This document shows positions 54,242 to 64,000 of a DNA stretch of 64,000 nucleotides, piece by piece. Source of the DNA: Pseudocercospora fijiensis CIRAD86 (lineage: Eukaryota > Ascomycota > Dothideomycetes > Mycosphaerellales > Mycosphaerellaceae); assembly GCF_000340215.1 (NCBI RefSeq), contig NW_006921538.1:3598936-3662935 (forward strand), given 5' to 3'. The position numbers and the translations under genes are program-made. Below the pieces are notes generated by a model. The model searched no databases, had not been told where the DNA came from, and saw nothing but the letters and a program-made list of their open reading frames with translations. Within the stretch, counting starts at the first letter, position 1; the number at the start of each line of letters is the position of its first letter.

Positions 54242-54520
54242 TATTGGCTAGTAACCGGCCCCACACCTATAGGCCAGTTTTGAGCCTATATAAGAGGCCT
54301 CCTTCTGTAGAGTAGACAGATTATCAACCTCGTATAGTATATTGTTTATGTTACACTTCCACAATGCCTATATTGCAGGGCTCTGGTTATCAGCCTAAGC
54401 GACAGTCTCGTTATCCTATCTTGCTAAATATAGCTGCCTATATTGCTATGGGTTATGTTACCCTCGGTAGCCTATACTATTGCTACAAGTGGTAGTAGTA
54501 GTGTTGGTTCCTGTCCTTTA
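54242..54520 (+). repeat. Copy C 5' LTR (279 bp)
   Basis: TATTGGCTAG ... GTCCTTTA, with TATATAAG TATA box. Follows the truncated copy A LTR without any gap, giving two LTR starts 197 bp apart. Confidence 0.93.
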
Positions 54521-55192
54521 TTAGAGCCGAAGGTAGGGCTATCTCTTTATATCTAATAGGTTCGGGTATATTGAAGGTAGTCTCTAGGTACGAATAGCTA
54601 TAACCGAAGCGAGGGCACGATAAGAGCCTACGATATAGACGATATAGAAGTATCTTAAGGGGCCGTTACGATAAGCAGAGAAACCTCTTAACGAGGGCAT
54701 CGCTTTGACCCCGAAAAGCTACAAACCCTTAGGACTGTTACAGCTTAGGGCCTAGTCTATAACTATAGCTAGCTTCTAAGGACTCGGCTCCGGGTCGAAG
54801 ACCTATTTAGCACCGCTTGCTCGAGATAAGCTACCGCCCGCCTAAGGAGGAGATAGACTAATTACCTATCGGCCTTGCTTGGTTTGCTAAGACTATCTAT
54901 ACGATAGCAATTTCTGGATTATAGGTCGGATGCCTAGACAGTTCCCCTATCGACCGGGTAGATTGCTTCGGGATTCGCTGCCTCGTTCGGACAGTGCTTA
55001 GCCTTCTACTAGAAAAAGAAGGTCCCCGCCCCCCGCCTAGCTAAAGGAGATAACAATAGTTAGTAAAGCGGCTAGTTTCTAGGATCTAGGTATAAATAGA
55101 GATTGCAGTTCCTTCCTCCGAGCGGCTTTTATCTAAATTTACTAAATTGAAGCTCCTAGGGGTATCTAGGCGACCCCTAGGAGGCCAAATTC
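54521..55192 (+). other. Copy C primer-binding site and leader
   Basis: TTAGAGCCGAAGG at 54521, then leader homologous to copies A and B. No ORF. Confidence 0.6.
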
Positions 55193-55217
55193 TAATACTA
55201 CCCCGGGGGTAATATTA
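55193..55217. repeat. 25-bp palindrome Pl (leader/gag junction, copy C)
   Basis: TAATACTACCCC, central G, GGGGTAATATTA. 120 bp before the gag start. Confidence 0.92.
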
Positions 55218-55337
55218 GAGGAAAACAGCCTAGCACACTATTTTCTCGTACAGTAATATCGAAACAAACTAAACCTACAACATACACTAAAAACACTTTC
55301 CTATAGTATTTCATTTTAACTACTTTATAACAATCGA

Positions 55338-58300
55338 ATAAGCTCTAGCGAAAGCGAGCATTACGAATTAGCGGAATCTTCGGAATCTAATAACCTACCG
55401 GACCCTATTAACGAAGAAATCAGGCGACGACTAGTTGTTATAAGCGCCGTCGACCTAGGGGCTGTCGAGCCTTCTATGCCCGAGGCTCTCTATAATATCG
55501 TTATAAAGATGATTTAAGGGCAAACTGACCTTCTCTGTTAGAACAGGCGTCGCCCGCTAGAGCTAGGAAGTAGTAGGAACCCTTTATTCGAAGGGTGGAA
55601 CGCTACGGCGTACGTAGAACGCTTTAAGGACAACTTAGCCGAGTACGGACTCGAAGAGGAGTCGGACTAGTACAAGGTCCGGTCCCTTACGAGGACAACT
55701 ATTACTAAGCTTCACCGAACCCTTAGATCCCTAGTTAGCTACCTAGAAAAGGACGATAAGTCTAATGCCGACTAGGAGGTCTTTAAGCAGGCCTTTATAA
55801 GGGAGTATCGGGATCGCGACAGCCGTCGCATTAAAGGCAGTCGTACGTAGCTTAAGAACCTCTATATAGAGAGGCGTACCGAAGATAACGACCTGAAGGA
55901 GTACGTCCGCGAGTTTGTTAAGTTAGCGGACGGCATCGACTAGTAGGACCTCGAGAATTCTTAGAGAACGAGGCTGCTCCTTAAAGGGTTGCCGTAGTCT
56001 ACGGCTAAGCATGTCTTCCGTCGCTATAAGCTTAGCGAAGCCAATCCCGAGACCTTTAGGAAGTATAAGGAGGTCCTAGAGGCTATTAAGGACGATATTA
56101 ATAGCTCCGCCGATATAAAGAAGTTCATTTACGGCGAGGACCGGAATGACCTAGCCTAGGTAAGGAACGATGCCTCGGGAACTAGAGGGCCTAAGTTTCT
56201 TCCTAAATCGCAAAGTGGTCCTAGTACCGTAACTCCTACTGTTACTAAGCATTCTTAGGACGTTGCGGACTTAGCTAAATCCCTAGCCTAGCTTAACCTT
56301 AATGCGAAAGTACTATAGCGAGTTAGGGAGGTCCTTAATGCTAGCATACTAAAAGATATGCTACTAGTCTACTAGGTCTCCGATCCTAACTACCCTAAGG
56401 CCCCTTTAGTTAACGTCTACGCTATACGGAAGATCCATTCTAACTTAGATAGCAAGTGCTAGATATACGGCGGTTTCAAACATGTTTAATTAGACTGCCT
56501 TATCTAGAAGGAGCTTCTTAAGAGGAAGCTCGTTATATAAGTAAATAGTCGGTTCTACTATACCGACACCGGCGATAAGATTGACTTCGAGTAGGATCGC
56601 AGAGCCCCGAAGCTGCCTTAACTTAGGAGTCTTCTAGAGAAGAAGTATAGTAGCAAGATCGAGTTTAAGGATACTAGGAACAGTACCCTCGCCGCTATTA
56701 CTAAACGAGAAACTCAGAAGGTTAGGGCAAAATAGGTTAAGGAGCGGAGTAGTAACGGTACTACTAAGCCTATTAAAGTCAACTTTGTGTCTTAGGACCC
56801 GGACGCAGTTACTAATGTTTACGCGGTTACTAAGAACAGCGTAGATGTCTACGCTGCTATAAGGTCCCAAACTTAGTCGTCCTAAACCTAGTCCTAGGGC
56901 AAGGGCAAGAGCCCGCAGAACCCTACCCGCCCTAGTGCGGCAGCCCCTACTAGGATACTTAAGAAGCAGGCAGCTAACAAGGCTAAGAAACAGCGAGAAT
57001 TAGTCGCTAAGACTAAGATACTCTGGACAGCCGAAGACCGTGCAGCCCGAGCTAGTGTAGCCTCTCCGGAGGTCCTAGAGACTCTAGATATCGATATAGA
57101 GGATGCTACTACCGACCTTAGTAGTACCCTAGGCCTAGCTAACCCGCCGGCCTATAAACGAAAGTTAGCCGACCTAAAGAGCTTTCGCTTTAATAGGTAT
57201 ATAAAGAAGTATAGTGCCGGGCCTACTAACTCCTACGATATAAAGGCAAATGCTCTCTTCTAGGCTTTATAGTTCCTAGACCTTAAGTCTAACGTGTCTA
57301 TAGGGGAGCTTCTAGTATACGGCTTGCCTACTAACCTGTTCTAGAGCCGGATTCCTAACGATGCTACCTTTATAAAAGACCTTGCAGCCCTCCGACGCAA
57401 ATAGGGGCGAGAGGACTATATCGACGTCTCTTCCCTATAGTTCCTTCCTGAATTTTTAGGGGCCTAGGAGTCAGTAGAAGGCGAATTAGTAACCTACGAG
57501 AGCTAGGAGACTATCGATAATGCTAACGAAGAGGGGATTAAGGAGATAGGCCGAGGGGATGATAATAATACCGATCCTGCTTCGGTTTCAGTTTCTATTA
57601 AGGCTGTCCGATTTACTAGCTAACAAATCGGTCGAGCAGGACCTCCTCGACCTAAGGAACTTTACTCTATCCCTAATAATATAGACCTTTCCGCAGTCAC
57701 CCGTTCCTTTGCCGTCGTCCCCGCTATCTACATTTAAGTTACTATCGGAAGCTATAGTTAGCAGTTGCTAGCAATGCTTGATAATAGTTTAGAGTCACTT
57801 ATTATAAGTAAGCGCTAGGCTAAACAGCTCCGACTGCTAACAAATAGAGACATTTCCCTTAGTATATAGGGAGTAAATAGGGAGGTTGCGCTAGTAGGTG
57901 CCTACTACAATATTATAGTAGACGCTTTCGGCATATGCTTTTCCTTTACCTTCTAGATTGCCGCTAACCCGAATACGCTAATTATTCTAGGTCGTCTATA
58001 GTCTCGCATAACCCGGGGTATCTAGCGCAACTGCGACGATAGCTCCTAGGAAGGAACTATCGCTAACTAGAAGGGCAACCGAGTCGTGTTCACTAGTTAT
58101 ATCGGAAATACTAGCTACAAATCCTACGAGGATATCCTTGCTGCTTCTAAACGCTCTTCGGGAAACGCTATAGCGCGGTTGTAAGACCGGTAATCTGCGC
58201 TATAAGTTAATGTAGCTTAAATAGGTTATATCTAGAGGTGCGCCGCTCTATACGATAAGGCTAGTTTCTAGGCTCTATACTAAGGAGACGAATGCTCGAA

Positions 58301-58352
58301 GCGATAGCGAGTATAACAGTGTAACGACTACCTGGTGCACGAATCTCGGTAA
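55338..58352 (+). pseudogene. gag: Copy C gag-protease ORF, RIP-decayed
   Basis: 1005 codons from ATA (ATG in copy A) to TAA 58350-58352, without the frame wobble seen in copy A. CCHC knuckle at about 56457-56500 with second Cys as Tyr. Retropepsin-like region about 57770-58010 (AMLDNS, LIILGR). The C-terminal tail after the protease is about 110 residues, Gln- and Arg-rich before RIP. Confidence 0.88.
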
Positions 58353-58430
58353 TAATGCTGTCGTAGGCATCGCCGCCGGAAGCGGATCCACCCGAGCCCG
58401 AATCCGAACTGGCTAATTAGAGCGCCGAGC

Positions 58431-58455
58431 TAATACTACCCCGGGGGTGTTATTA
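58431..58455. repeat. 25-bp palindrome Pm (gag/pol junction, copy C)
   Basis: TAATACTACCCC, central G, GGGGTGTTATTA. 78 bp after the gag stop, 25 bp before the pol start. Confidence 0.93.
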
Positions 58456-58480
58456 GGAATCCAACGTTTTCGCCGGAATT

Positions 58481-61400
58481 ATAAATTAGGATTACTAGCT
58501 GTATACCTACCGACTTAAGGAGACTTCTAATAAAGTTTACGCGCTGTTCTATTGCGCCAATCTCCGGGCCTAACGTTAAAGAGAGAGGGCTTAGGTATTA
58601 CGAGCGGTTAGTGTATATACCCTATACAAGAGAGTAGCTAATAAGATTAAGCCCGTAAAGGGTAGCGTACATATAACCGATGGGTCTAATCCTAGCGGAA
58701 ATCCTAACTAGCGACAAAAGTGCCTTAACCGCGAAGCGATATTAATACCTAGGGATGGTCTATACGACTAGAGGTATATTACTAAAAAGTTCTCTACTAT
58801 TCCTAGGGGATCGAGGCTAACGCCGGAGAGACTAGCGAACATTAAACCTAGCATCGAGCTTTCGGATCTTGAACTGGATTTGCTATACGAGCTTCTATAC
58901 AACCGCGAAGCCGTATTAGTATATAACTTCACGTATCTAGGCAGGATCAACCCGGAGGTTGCCCCTCTATAGAGGATCCGAACGATCGAGTATAAGCCTT
59001 AGGCTTATCTAGGGTTTAAGCTAAACCTAAGCCTAAGAGGTATAGTTGAGGACATAATACGGCAGCGTGTGAAGGCTAGTACCTTAGAGCCTTCCTATGC
59101 CTCGTATCGCAACCTATACTTCCTAGTTTAGAAGAAGATAGCTCCTAGGGAACTAAAGAAGTACCGTCTAATTAACGCTATACAAAAGTTTAACGCAGTT
59201 ACGATCAGAGATGCTAACCTCCCTCCGGAGACTAATAGGTTCTCGGAAGCTTTTACCAACTGTGTTATAGCCTTACTAGTTAATGTTTTCTCGGGCTACG
59301 ACTAGATCCCTCTCTATCCTAATAGCCGCGACCTCACTAGTTTCGAGACACCTCTTAGGCTATACAGACAAACTACCCTTCTATAAGGGGCAACCAACTC
59401 CGTTGCTTAGTTCGTTCGCATTATGAACTAAGTCCTCGCGGCCTATATCTCCTATATAGCGATGCCTTTCCTCGACGATATCGGCATTAAGGGCCCTAAA
59501 ACCAGGTACGACAATGAAGAAGTAGAGCCTAGCATCCGTAGGTTCTTTCTCGAATACATTTAGAACCTCGATAGTGTCCTCTACGACCTAGAGCGAGCTA
59601 ACCTAACGGTGTATAGGGAGAAGCTTTAGCTCCTATACAAGCGTATAAATATTATCGGGTTTGTTACTAATAAGAACGGCCGTTATCCTAACAATATACG
59701 GGTCCTGAAAATTGTGTCCTAGCTAGACCCTACCTATTAGAAAGATGTCCGGATCTAGCTTAGAGTAGTCTCCTACTTCCGTATCTAGGTCGAAAACTTT
59801 GCGTTAGTATACAAGCCTCTATACGCCTTACTTAAGAAGGATACAGAGTTTGCATAGACCTCCGTTTACTAAGCCGCTAAGGACAAGGTTACTAAGGCGC
59901 TTGTTAGCGCGCCTACGCTTACCTCTATTAACTACTCGGAAGGCGTAGGTCTACTGATTGTTGCTATCGACTCGAGCGGGGAAGGCTACGGCGAGATACT
60001 AATACAGTACGATCGTAAGGAGCCCTCCTTACGTTACCCTGTCCGGTACGAGTCCGGTCTATAGAAACCTATCGAGGCCCGATACGATACTAGCAAGCGA
60101 GAGTGCCTTAGTGTCTACAAGGCTCTTAAGAAGTTCCGACCTTAGCTCTTTAGAGTGTTCTTTCGCTTAGAAGTCGACGCTTAGACGCTAGTCTATTAAC
60201 TTAACCGTATAGCCTCCGACCTGCCTAACTCTGCGATAGCTCGGTAGGTTGCCTAGATCTATTTGTTTAATTTCGACGTCTTCTATATTCCTAGCAAGAA
60301 GCATACTAGACCGGATAGCCTTTTAAGAAGGCCTGCTACGGAAGAGGATATCGCCGAGATAATAGAAGAAGAGGATATCGACGCGGTTATTAACCGCACC
60401 TTCTTTACTACCTTCTATATTAACGCTATGCCGGTAATTACTAGGTCTACTGCCGACGACCAACCTAGTAACTAGCCTAACGAAGACCCTGCTGCTAACG
60501 GCGAGGACTAGGACGACGCTAAGGCGGGCGAACTAGGCAGGGATAATATCCTTAATAGGGTCTACTCCGACGACTCCTATAACATCGCCTACTTCCTTAC
60601 CTATACGAAGAGAGCTCCCGATCTATTAAAGAGTCAATACCGTCGTATTATTCGCTATTCTCGGAGGTTCCTTATTAAGGATCGCATCCTTTAGCGATAG
60701 GCTATAGTTAATGTACCGCTCTAGCGTATTATTAACGATCTAGTAGCCCGATAGGAAATCCTTCGTTCCGTTTACGATAAGCTCGGCTACCGGGCGGCGG
60801 AGGGCACCTTCGATATCCTTCGTCGACGCTACTAGTAGGACGGCGTATAGGCTAATGTCTCCCGCTACTATAAGAGCTGTCCTAAGTGCAACTTTAGGAA
60901 CAGCTACCGGCGTCTAGGGGAGCTGCGTATCCCTACTGCCTAGTTAGTTAGGGAGCGGTAGTATAGCGATAGGGTCCATCTTAGCCGTAACAATAGCCTA
61001 TATATTATTCGAGAGGGTCTTTCTCGATAGCCGGAGGCCTATCATTTCTATAAGGGTTACGGTGCTATTAATGCCCGTAATATAGCTACCTTCCTATTTA
61101 AGGATCTGTTTTGCCGCTAGGGAACACCTTACGAGGTCATTTTAGACAACGCTACGAACAATATAGCTAAGGAGGTTTAAGCGCTACTTGTTTCGTACGG
61201 GGCGAAGAACGTTCGCATCTCCCCGTACTATCCCTAGTCGAATGCTATTATTAAGCGCGGCTATCGGTCGTTGATTGATGCCCTATCTAAGATAACTAAT
61301 AGTAGCGATAGATTAATTCCTATTTCTACCCGCGTCCTAGCCCTTCTCTAGGCGGACCGAACTACTGTTATCGATACGACTAGACTTATACTAGCGGAAC

Positions 61401-62173
61401 TTATAATTAGGAGGGACGCCGTTCTTCCTATTGAATTGTCCTATCGCACGTACGGCGTTTACGATTAGGGGTCTGTTCGTACTAGGACAGATCTTCTTAC
61501 CCTACGGGCTAAGGCTCTTAAGGATATAACTACGACTTCTTAGGAGGGTCTTGCTCGGCAACGTCGCCTTCGGGAGGAAGCTAAGCAGTATTTTGATGAC
61601 TATAATACTGTTGATTAGGAACCTCTAAAGGTTGGCGATATAGTCCTTCTATACCGGTCCGAACTAGAGTATAGTTACTCCTATAAGCTAGCCTTTAAGT
61701 AGAAGGGTCCTTATAGAGTAAAGGAGGTCCTTTACTCGGGTTCCGTATACCTTCTTTAGGAGCTAGATAGTGCTACCTTAAAGCACTCTCACCCTCGGGC
61801 TAATCTAAAGAAGATCGTTGAGTTACGCGAGCCTACCCGCCCTCCGCCGACCGAGGAGGAAGTTAGTGCCTCTACAGACCCTCTACCGTCCTTAGATACC
61901 TATCGGGAGGAGGATCCTACCGCTATTATAGATCCTATTCTACCTACGAACTATGCCTATCCCTAGATTCGCCTTAGTAAGCTATTAGGAATAACTTAAG
62001 AACAAAGGGAGGGTTATATACGGATTAACTATATATAGAGCGTTTCCGATGTTAATTCCGATTCTAATAGTGAACTAGACTTCTAGCTATCTAACTCTAA
62101 CTCCGAGGAACCTAACTAGTCTAGCGATAAAGACCGCCTAGAATTATAGCTAGACGACCCCGAGACTGAATAA
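58481..62173 (+). pseudogene. pol: Copy C pol (RT-RNase H-integrase), RIP-decayed
   Basis: Best uninterrupted view of pol: 1231 codons from ATA (ATG in copy B) to TAA 62171-62173. RT: TLEPSYASYRNLYFLV, RLINAIQKFNAVTIRDANLP, and an intact box MPFLDDIGIKGP (Asp codons 59474-59479). RNase H: IDSSGEGYGEILIQYDR and KPIEARYDTSKRECL. Linker with EDIAEIIEEEDIDAV. H2C2: YDKLGYRAAEGTFDILRRRY then CPKC. Integrase core: VILDNATNNIAKEV, ISPYYP, NAIIKRGYRS (Lys for Glu). A post-integrase basic region follows, then an acidic tail. There is no chromodomain motif, unlike E1-E3. The FLDD..xKGP style of RT marks a lineage distinct from those elements. Confidence 0.9.
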
Positions 62174-62436
62174 TCGTATGTCCTTTCCTGCCTCTACTAC
62201 GTTGCTTTCCTTACCTCTATTAACCATTCTCCGCGCTATTAATGTAGAGCGCTGCCCTTTAGCTTTAGTCCTTACTACCTGTTCCTACGGATGTTGATGC
62301 TCTTAGTTATTGCCCTCCTTTGCTTTTACCTTGTCTGTTGTTTTGCTCTTTTGTCTTTTGCCCTCGATTGATGTTGCTATAACTTTATTCCTTTGCTCTT
62401 GTTTCCTTAGATAGAACTGTACGAGGCGTGTTTTCC

Positions 62437-62461
62437 TAATAACACCCCGGGGGTAGCATTA
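62437..62461. repeat. 25-bp palindrome Pn (after pol, copy C)
   Basis: TAATAACACCCC, central G, GGGGTAGCATTA. 263 bp after the pol stop. Confidence 0.92.
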
Positions 62462-62864
62462 GGAAAATGGCCGAACCTAACCCTCTACCCTTCTAGGACC
62501 ACTTCCCTCTAGGTTCCTAGACTCTAGCAACTACCCTTAAGTAGCAACGACAATAAGGTACTCTGCTAGAGGATGTTCCTACTATAATCAGCACTAGTCG
62601 CGTAGAACACTAAGAAAGGGAGGATCCCTCTCCCTTCCTAGCTCTTAGATAGACGCAGCAACCTAGGCCTATAGCCTCTAAGGATAGGGACCTTAGGCCG
62701 CTAAGCTTAGTATCTAGAAGAAAGAAGAATGCACGGGCTACGTTTATATGCCTGCTGCTATAAAAGGTGATGCTGTATCTACAACGATAGTGCTATAGGC
62801 CAATATAAGCTGCGCTAGGCCTAGGCGATTTGCTCCTAGTTGCCGAGCATCTCTAGAGAAAAGC
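62462..62864 (+). other. Inter-palindrome spacer, copy C
   Basis: 403 bp matching the spacers of copies A and B; no ORF. Confidence 0.6.
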
Positions 62865-62889
62865 TAATGCTACCCCGGGGGTATTATTA
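62865..62889. repeat. 25-bp palindrome Po (before ORFX, copy C)
   Basis: TAATGCTACCCC, central G, GGGGTATTATTA. About 425 bp before the ORFX ATG. Confidence 0.92.
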
Positions 62890-63147
62890 GTCCCGCTAGC
62901 CTTACTACTATAGATTACTACTAGGTACTCGAACTAACTAGTCACATTTCGAGTGCGCGGGAATCTACGAAAGCTAGAGGTTAACAAAGGCGCGTAGTCG
63001 CTACTAGCAATTAGCTAGATCGATTGTTAAACTTTAGCCGCCCTACTAATAAAGGAGTCTCGTATACAGCTTCACTTTTTAGGGTCTATATATAATCGTT
63101 ATCCGTTTGCTTTACCGGAATATACGGACTACGCTACCTTCGCACCC

Positions 63148-63156
63148 TATTTAAGG
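63148..63156 (+). promoter_or_regulatory. TATA-like box before ORFX, copy C
   Basis: TATTTAAGG at the same distance (about 165 bp) from the ORFX ATG as in copies A and B. Confidence 0.55.
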
Positions 63157-63313
63157 CGAGCCTTCTAAGCTCTTTCTTCTACTCGAATACTAACTAACTT
63201 ACTACCGCCTACCCCCTCCCCCTTCTTCTATCTAAACCCTTCAATTATTATTAACAAGCTACGAACGTTTTTGCAAACTCGTTACTAACTCCTTTCCGCT
63301 CCGGTCGACTAAG

Positions 63314-64000
63314 ATGTCTTCCGGCGCCCTAAATCCGCTAGGTGCTAGCAGTAGCAGCAACCCGCTAGCCCTAAACCTAGGCGTACTAGTCCCGATCGAA
63401 GCCCCCTCCGATAGCGCCTTAGCTACTGCAACTAGCCTCGAGCACTGCTTCTAGATCGTTACCGCCCTTAAAGACCCTTAAGAGAAGATCTAGAACGCTC
63501 GCACCCTACTACGCGTTATTAATAGGAACATTAAGAAGGCTGCTATCTTAGTTGCGTACGGTATAAACAACTTGCGTTAGTCTATCGGTGAGCGTATCTT
63601 TAAGCGCGAGGTTCTTAACGATATAGACATCGAACAAGCCTTTCCTATCGTCTATAGCCTCGAGACGGCCGGCACCTAGATTCGTTTACGCTTTAAGACC
63701 CTCGACTAGGCCTTCGAATATTAGGGAGGACTAAGCAGTCTTCCTAAGAGCCTTATTAACTTCGCCTACGGTAGACAAGAGCGTACTAATTAGGTCTCTT
63801 CGTTCGTTAACAAGTACAAGGTCCGTCGTTAAGGCGCCGAGTATCTTTCCCGTACTATAATCTATCGTATATCTATAGCTAGTAAGAAGGTAGGCAAGCA
63901 GTTACTTAACTTGTCCTTTGCGCTTAACGACTTTACGATAGCCTACTAGAAGAAGTACTACGATGCGATTGTCTAGGTCGATCTTAACGTATAGACAACT
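63314..64000 (+). pseudogene. Copy C ORFX, N-terminal 229 codons
   Basis: ATG at 63314 (MSSGALNPLGASSSS), then the same sequence as copies A and B (RTLLRVINRNIKKA, VAYGINNLR, RQERTN, NLSFALNDFTIAY), with TAG/TAA at Gln/Trp positions. Cut by the window edge. Confidence 0.75.

Larger units (their letters stand above)
54242..64000 (+). mobile_element. Pal-Gypsy copy C (5' 9.8 kb)
   Basis: Plus-strand copy with 5' LTR, leader, gag-protease, pol, spacer and the beginning of ORFX; continues past the right edge. Inserted in the 3' LTR of copy A. Confidence 0.92.

Noticed and set aside
16761..62173. Reassigned genetic code (TAG/TAA read as Gln)
   Set aside because: TAG/TAA stand at both Gln and Trp positions, and LTRs and spacers show the same CA to TA change, so this is mutation, not recoding.

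Overview
The window is a transposon graveyard from a filamentous ascomycete (Pezizomycotina). I see no intact host gene. Retroelement reading frames can be followed for hundreds of codons but are broken by TAG/TAA at former Gln and Trp codons, with Cys/His to Tyr and Asp to Asn changes. CpA and TpG are scarce and TpA abundant, while CpG stays common. That is the mark of repeat-induced point mutation (RIP) acting on CpA. The two LTRs of each complete element differ almost only by C/T and G/A changes in CA/TG context, which confirms it.

Layout. 1-5219: a minus-strand chromodomain Gypsy element (E1) with gag and pol; its 3' LTR lies off the left edge. 5220-6310: a GC-richer, little-mutated island with minisatellites and a polypyrimidine tract. 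6650-8005: a decayed, unidentified minus-strand reading frame. 8006-14097: a Tad-like LINE (ORF1 gag with zinc knuckles; ORF2 endonuclease-RT-RNase H-zinc finger), minus strand. 15369-15552: a short tandem array.

15694 to the right end is one nest built on a large (about 12.2 kb) Gypsy-type family, called Pal-Gypsy here. Copy A (5' LTR at 15694) was hit in pol by element E2 (20780-27946, TSD ATAGA), by element E3 (30108-37005, TSD TAGAG) and by an inverted full-length copy B (37215-49471, TSD CTAG). Its 3' LTR (54045-54241) was then split by copy C (54242 to beyond 64000). Removing the insertions gives a copy A of about the same length as copy B.

Pal-Gypsy is unusual. Its order is LTR - leader - gag/protease - pol (RT, RNase H, integrase) - spacer - a third ORF of about 910 codons (ORFX, no family recognised) - polypurine tract - LTR. 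Each ORF is set off by the same 25-bp odd palindrome (12-bp arms TAATGCCACCCC around a central C or G). Five positions per copy are occupied in all three copies, except the one that lies beyond the right edge for copy C. One further palindrome lies just after pol in the unrelated element E2, giving 15 in all. ORFX has its own TATA-like promoter region. This palindrome-punctuated layout with an extra ORF is the best candidate here for an undescribed system.

E3 adds a probable Tf1-type self-priming site, an antisense Cys-cluster/coiled-coil ORF behind pol, and a tRNA-like Pol III unit abutting the pol stop. E1, E2 and E3 all place pol in the -1 frame relative to gag.
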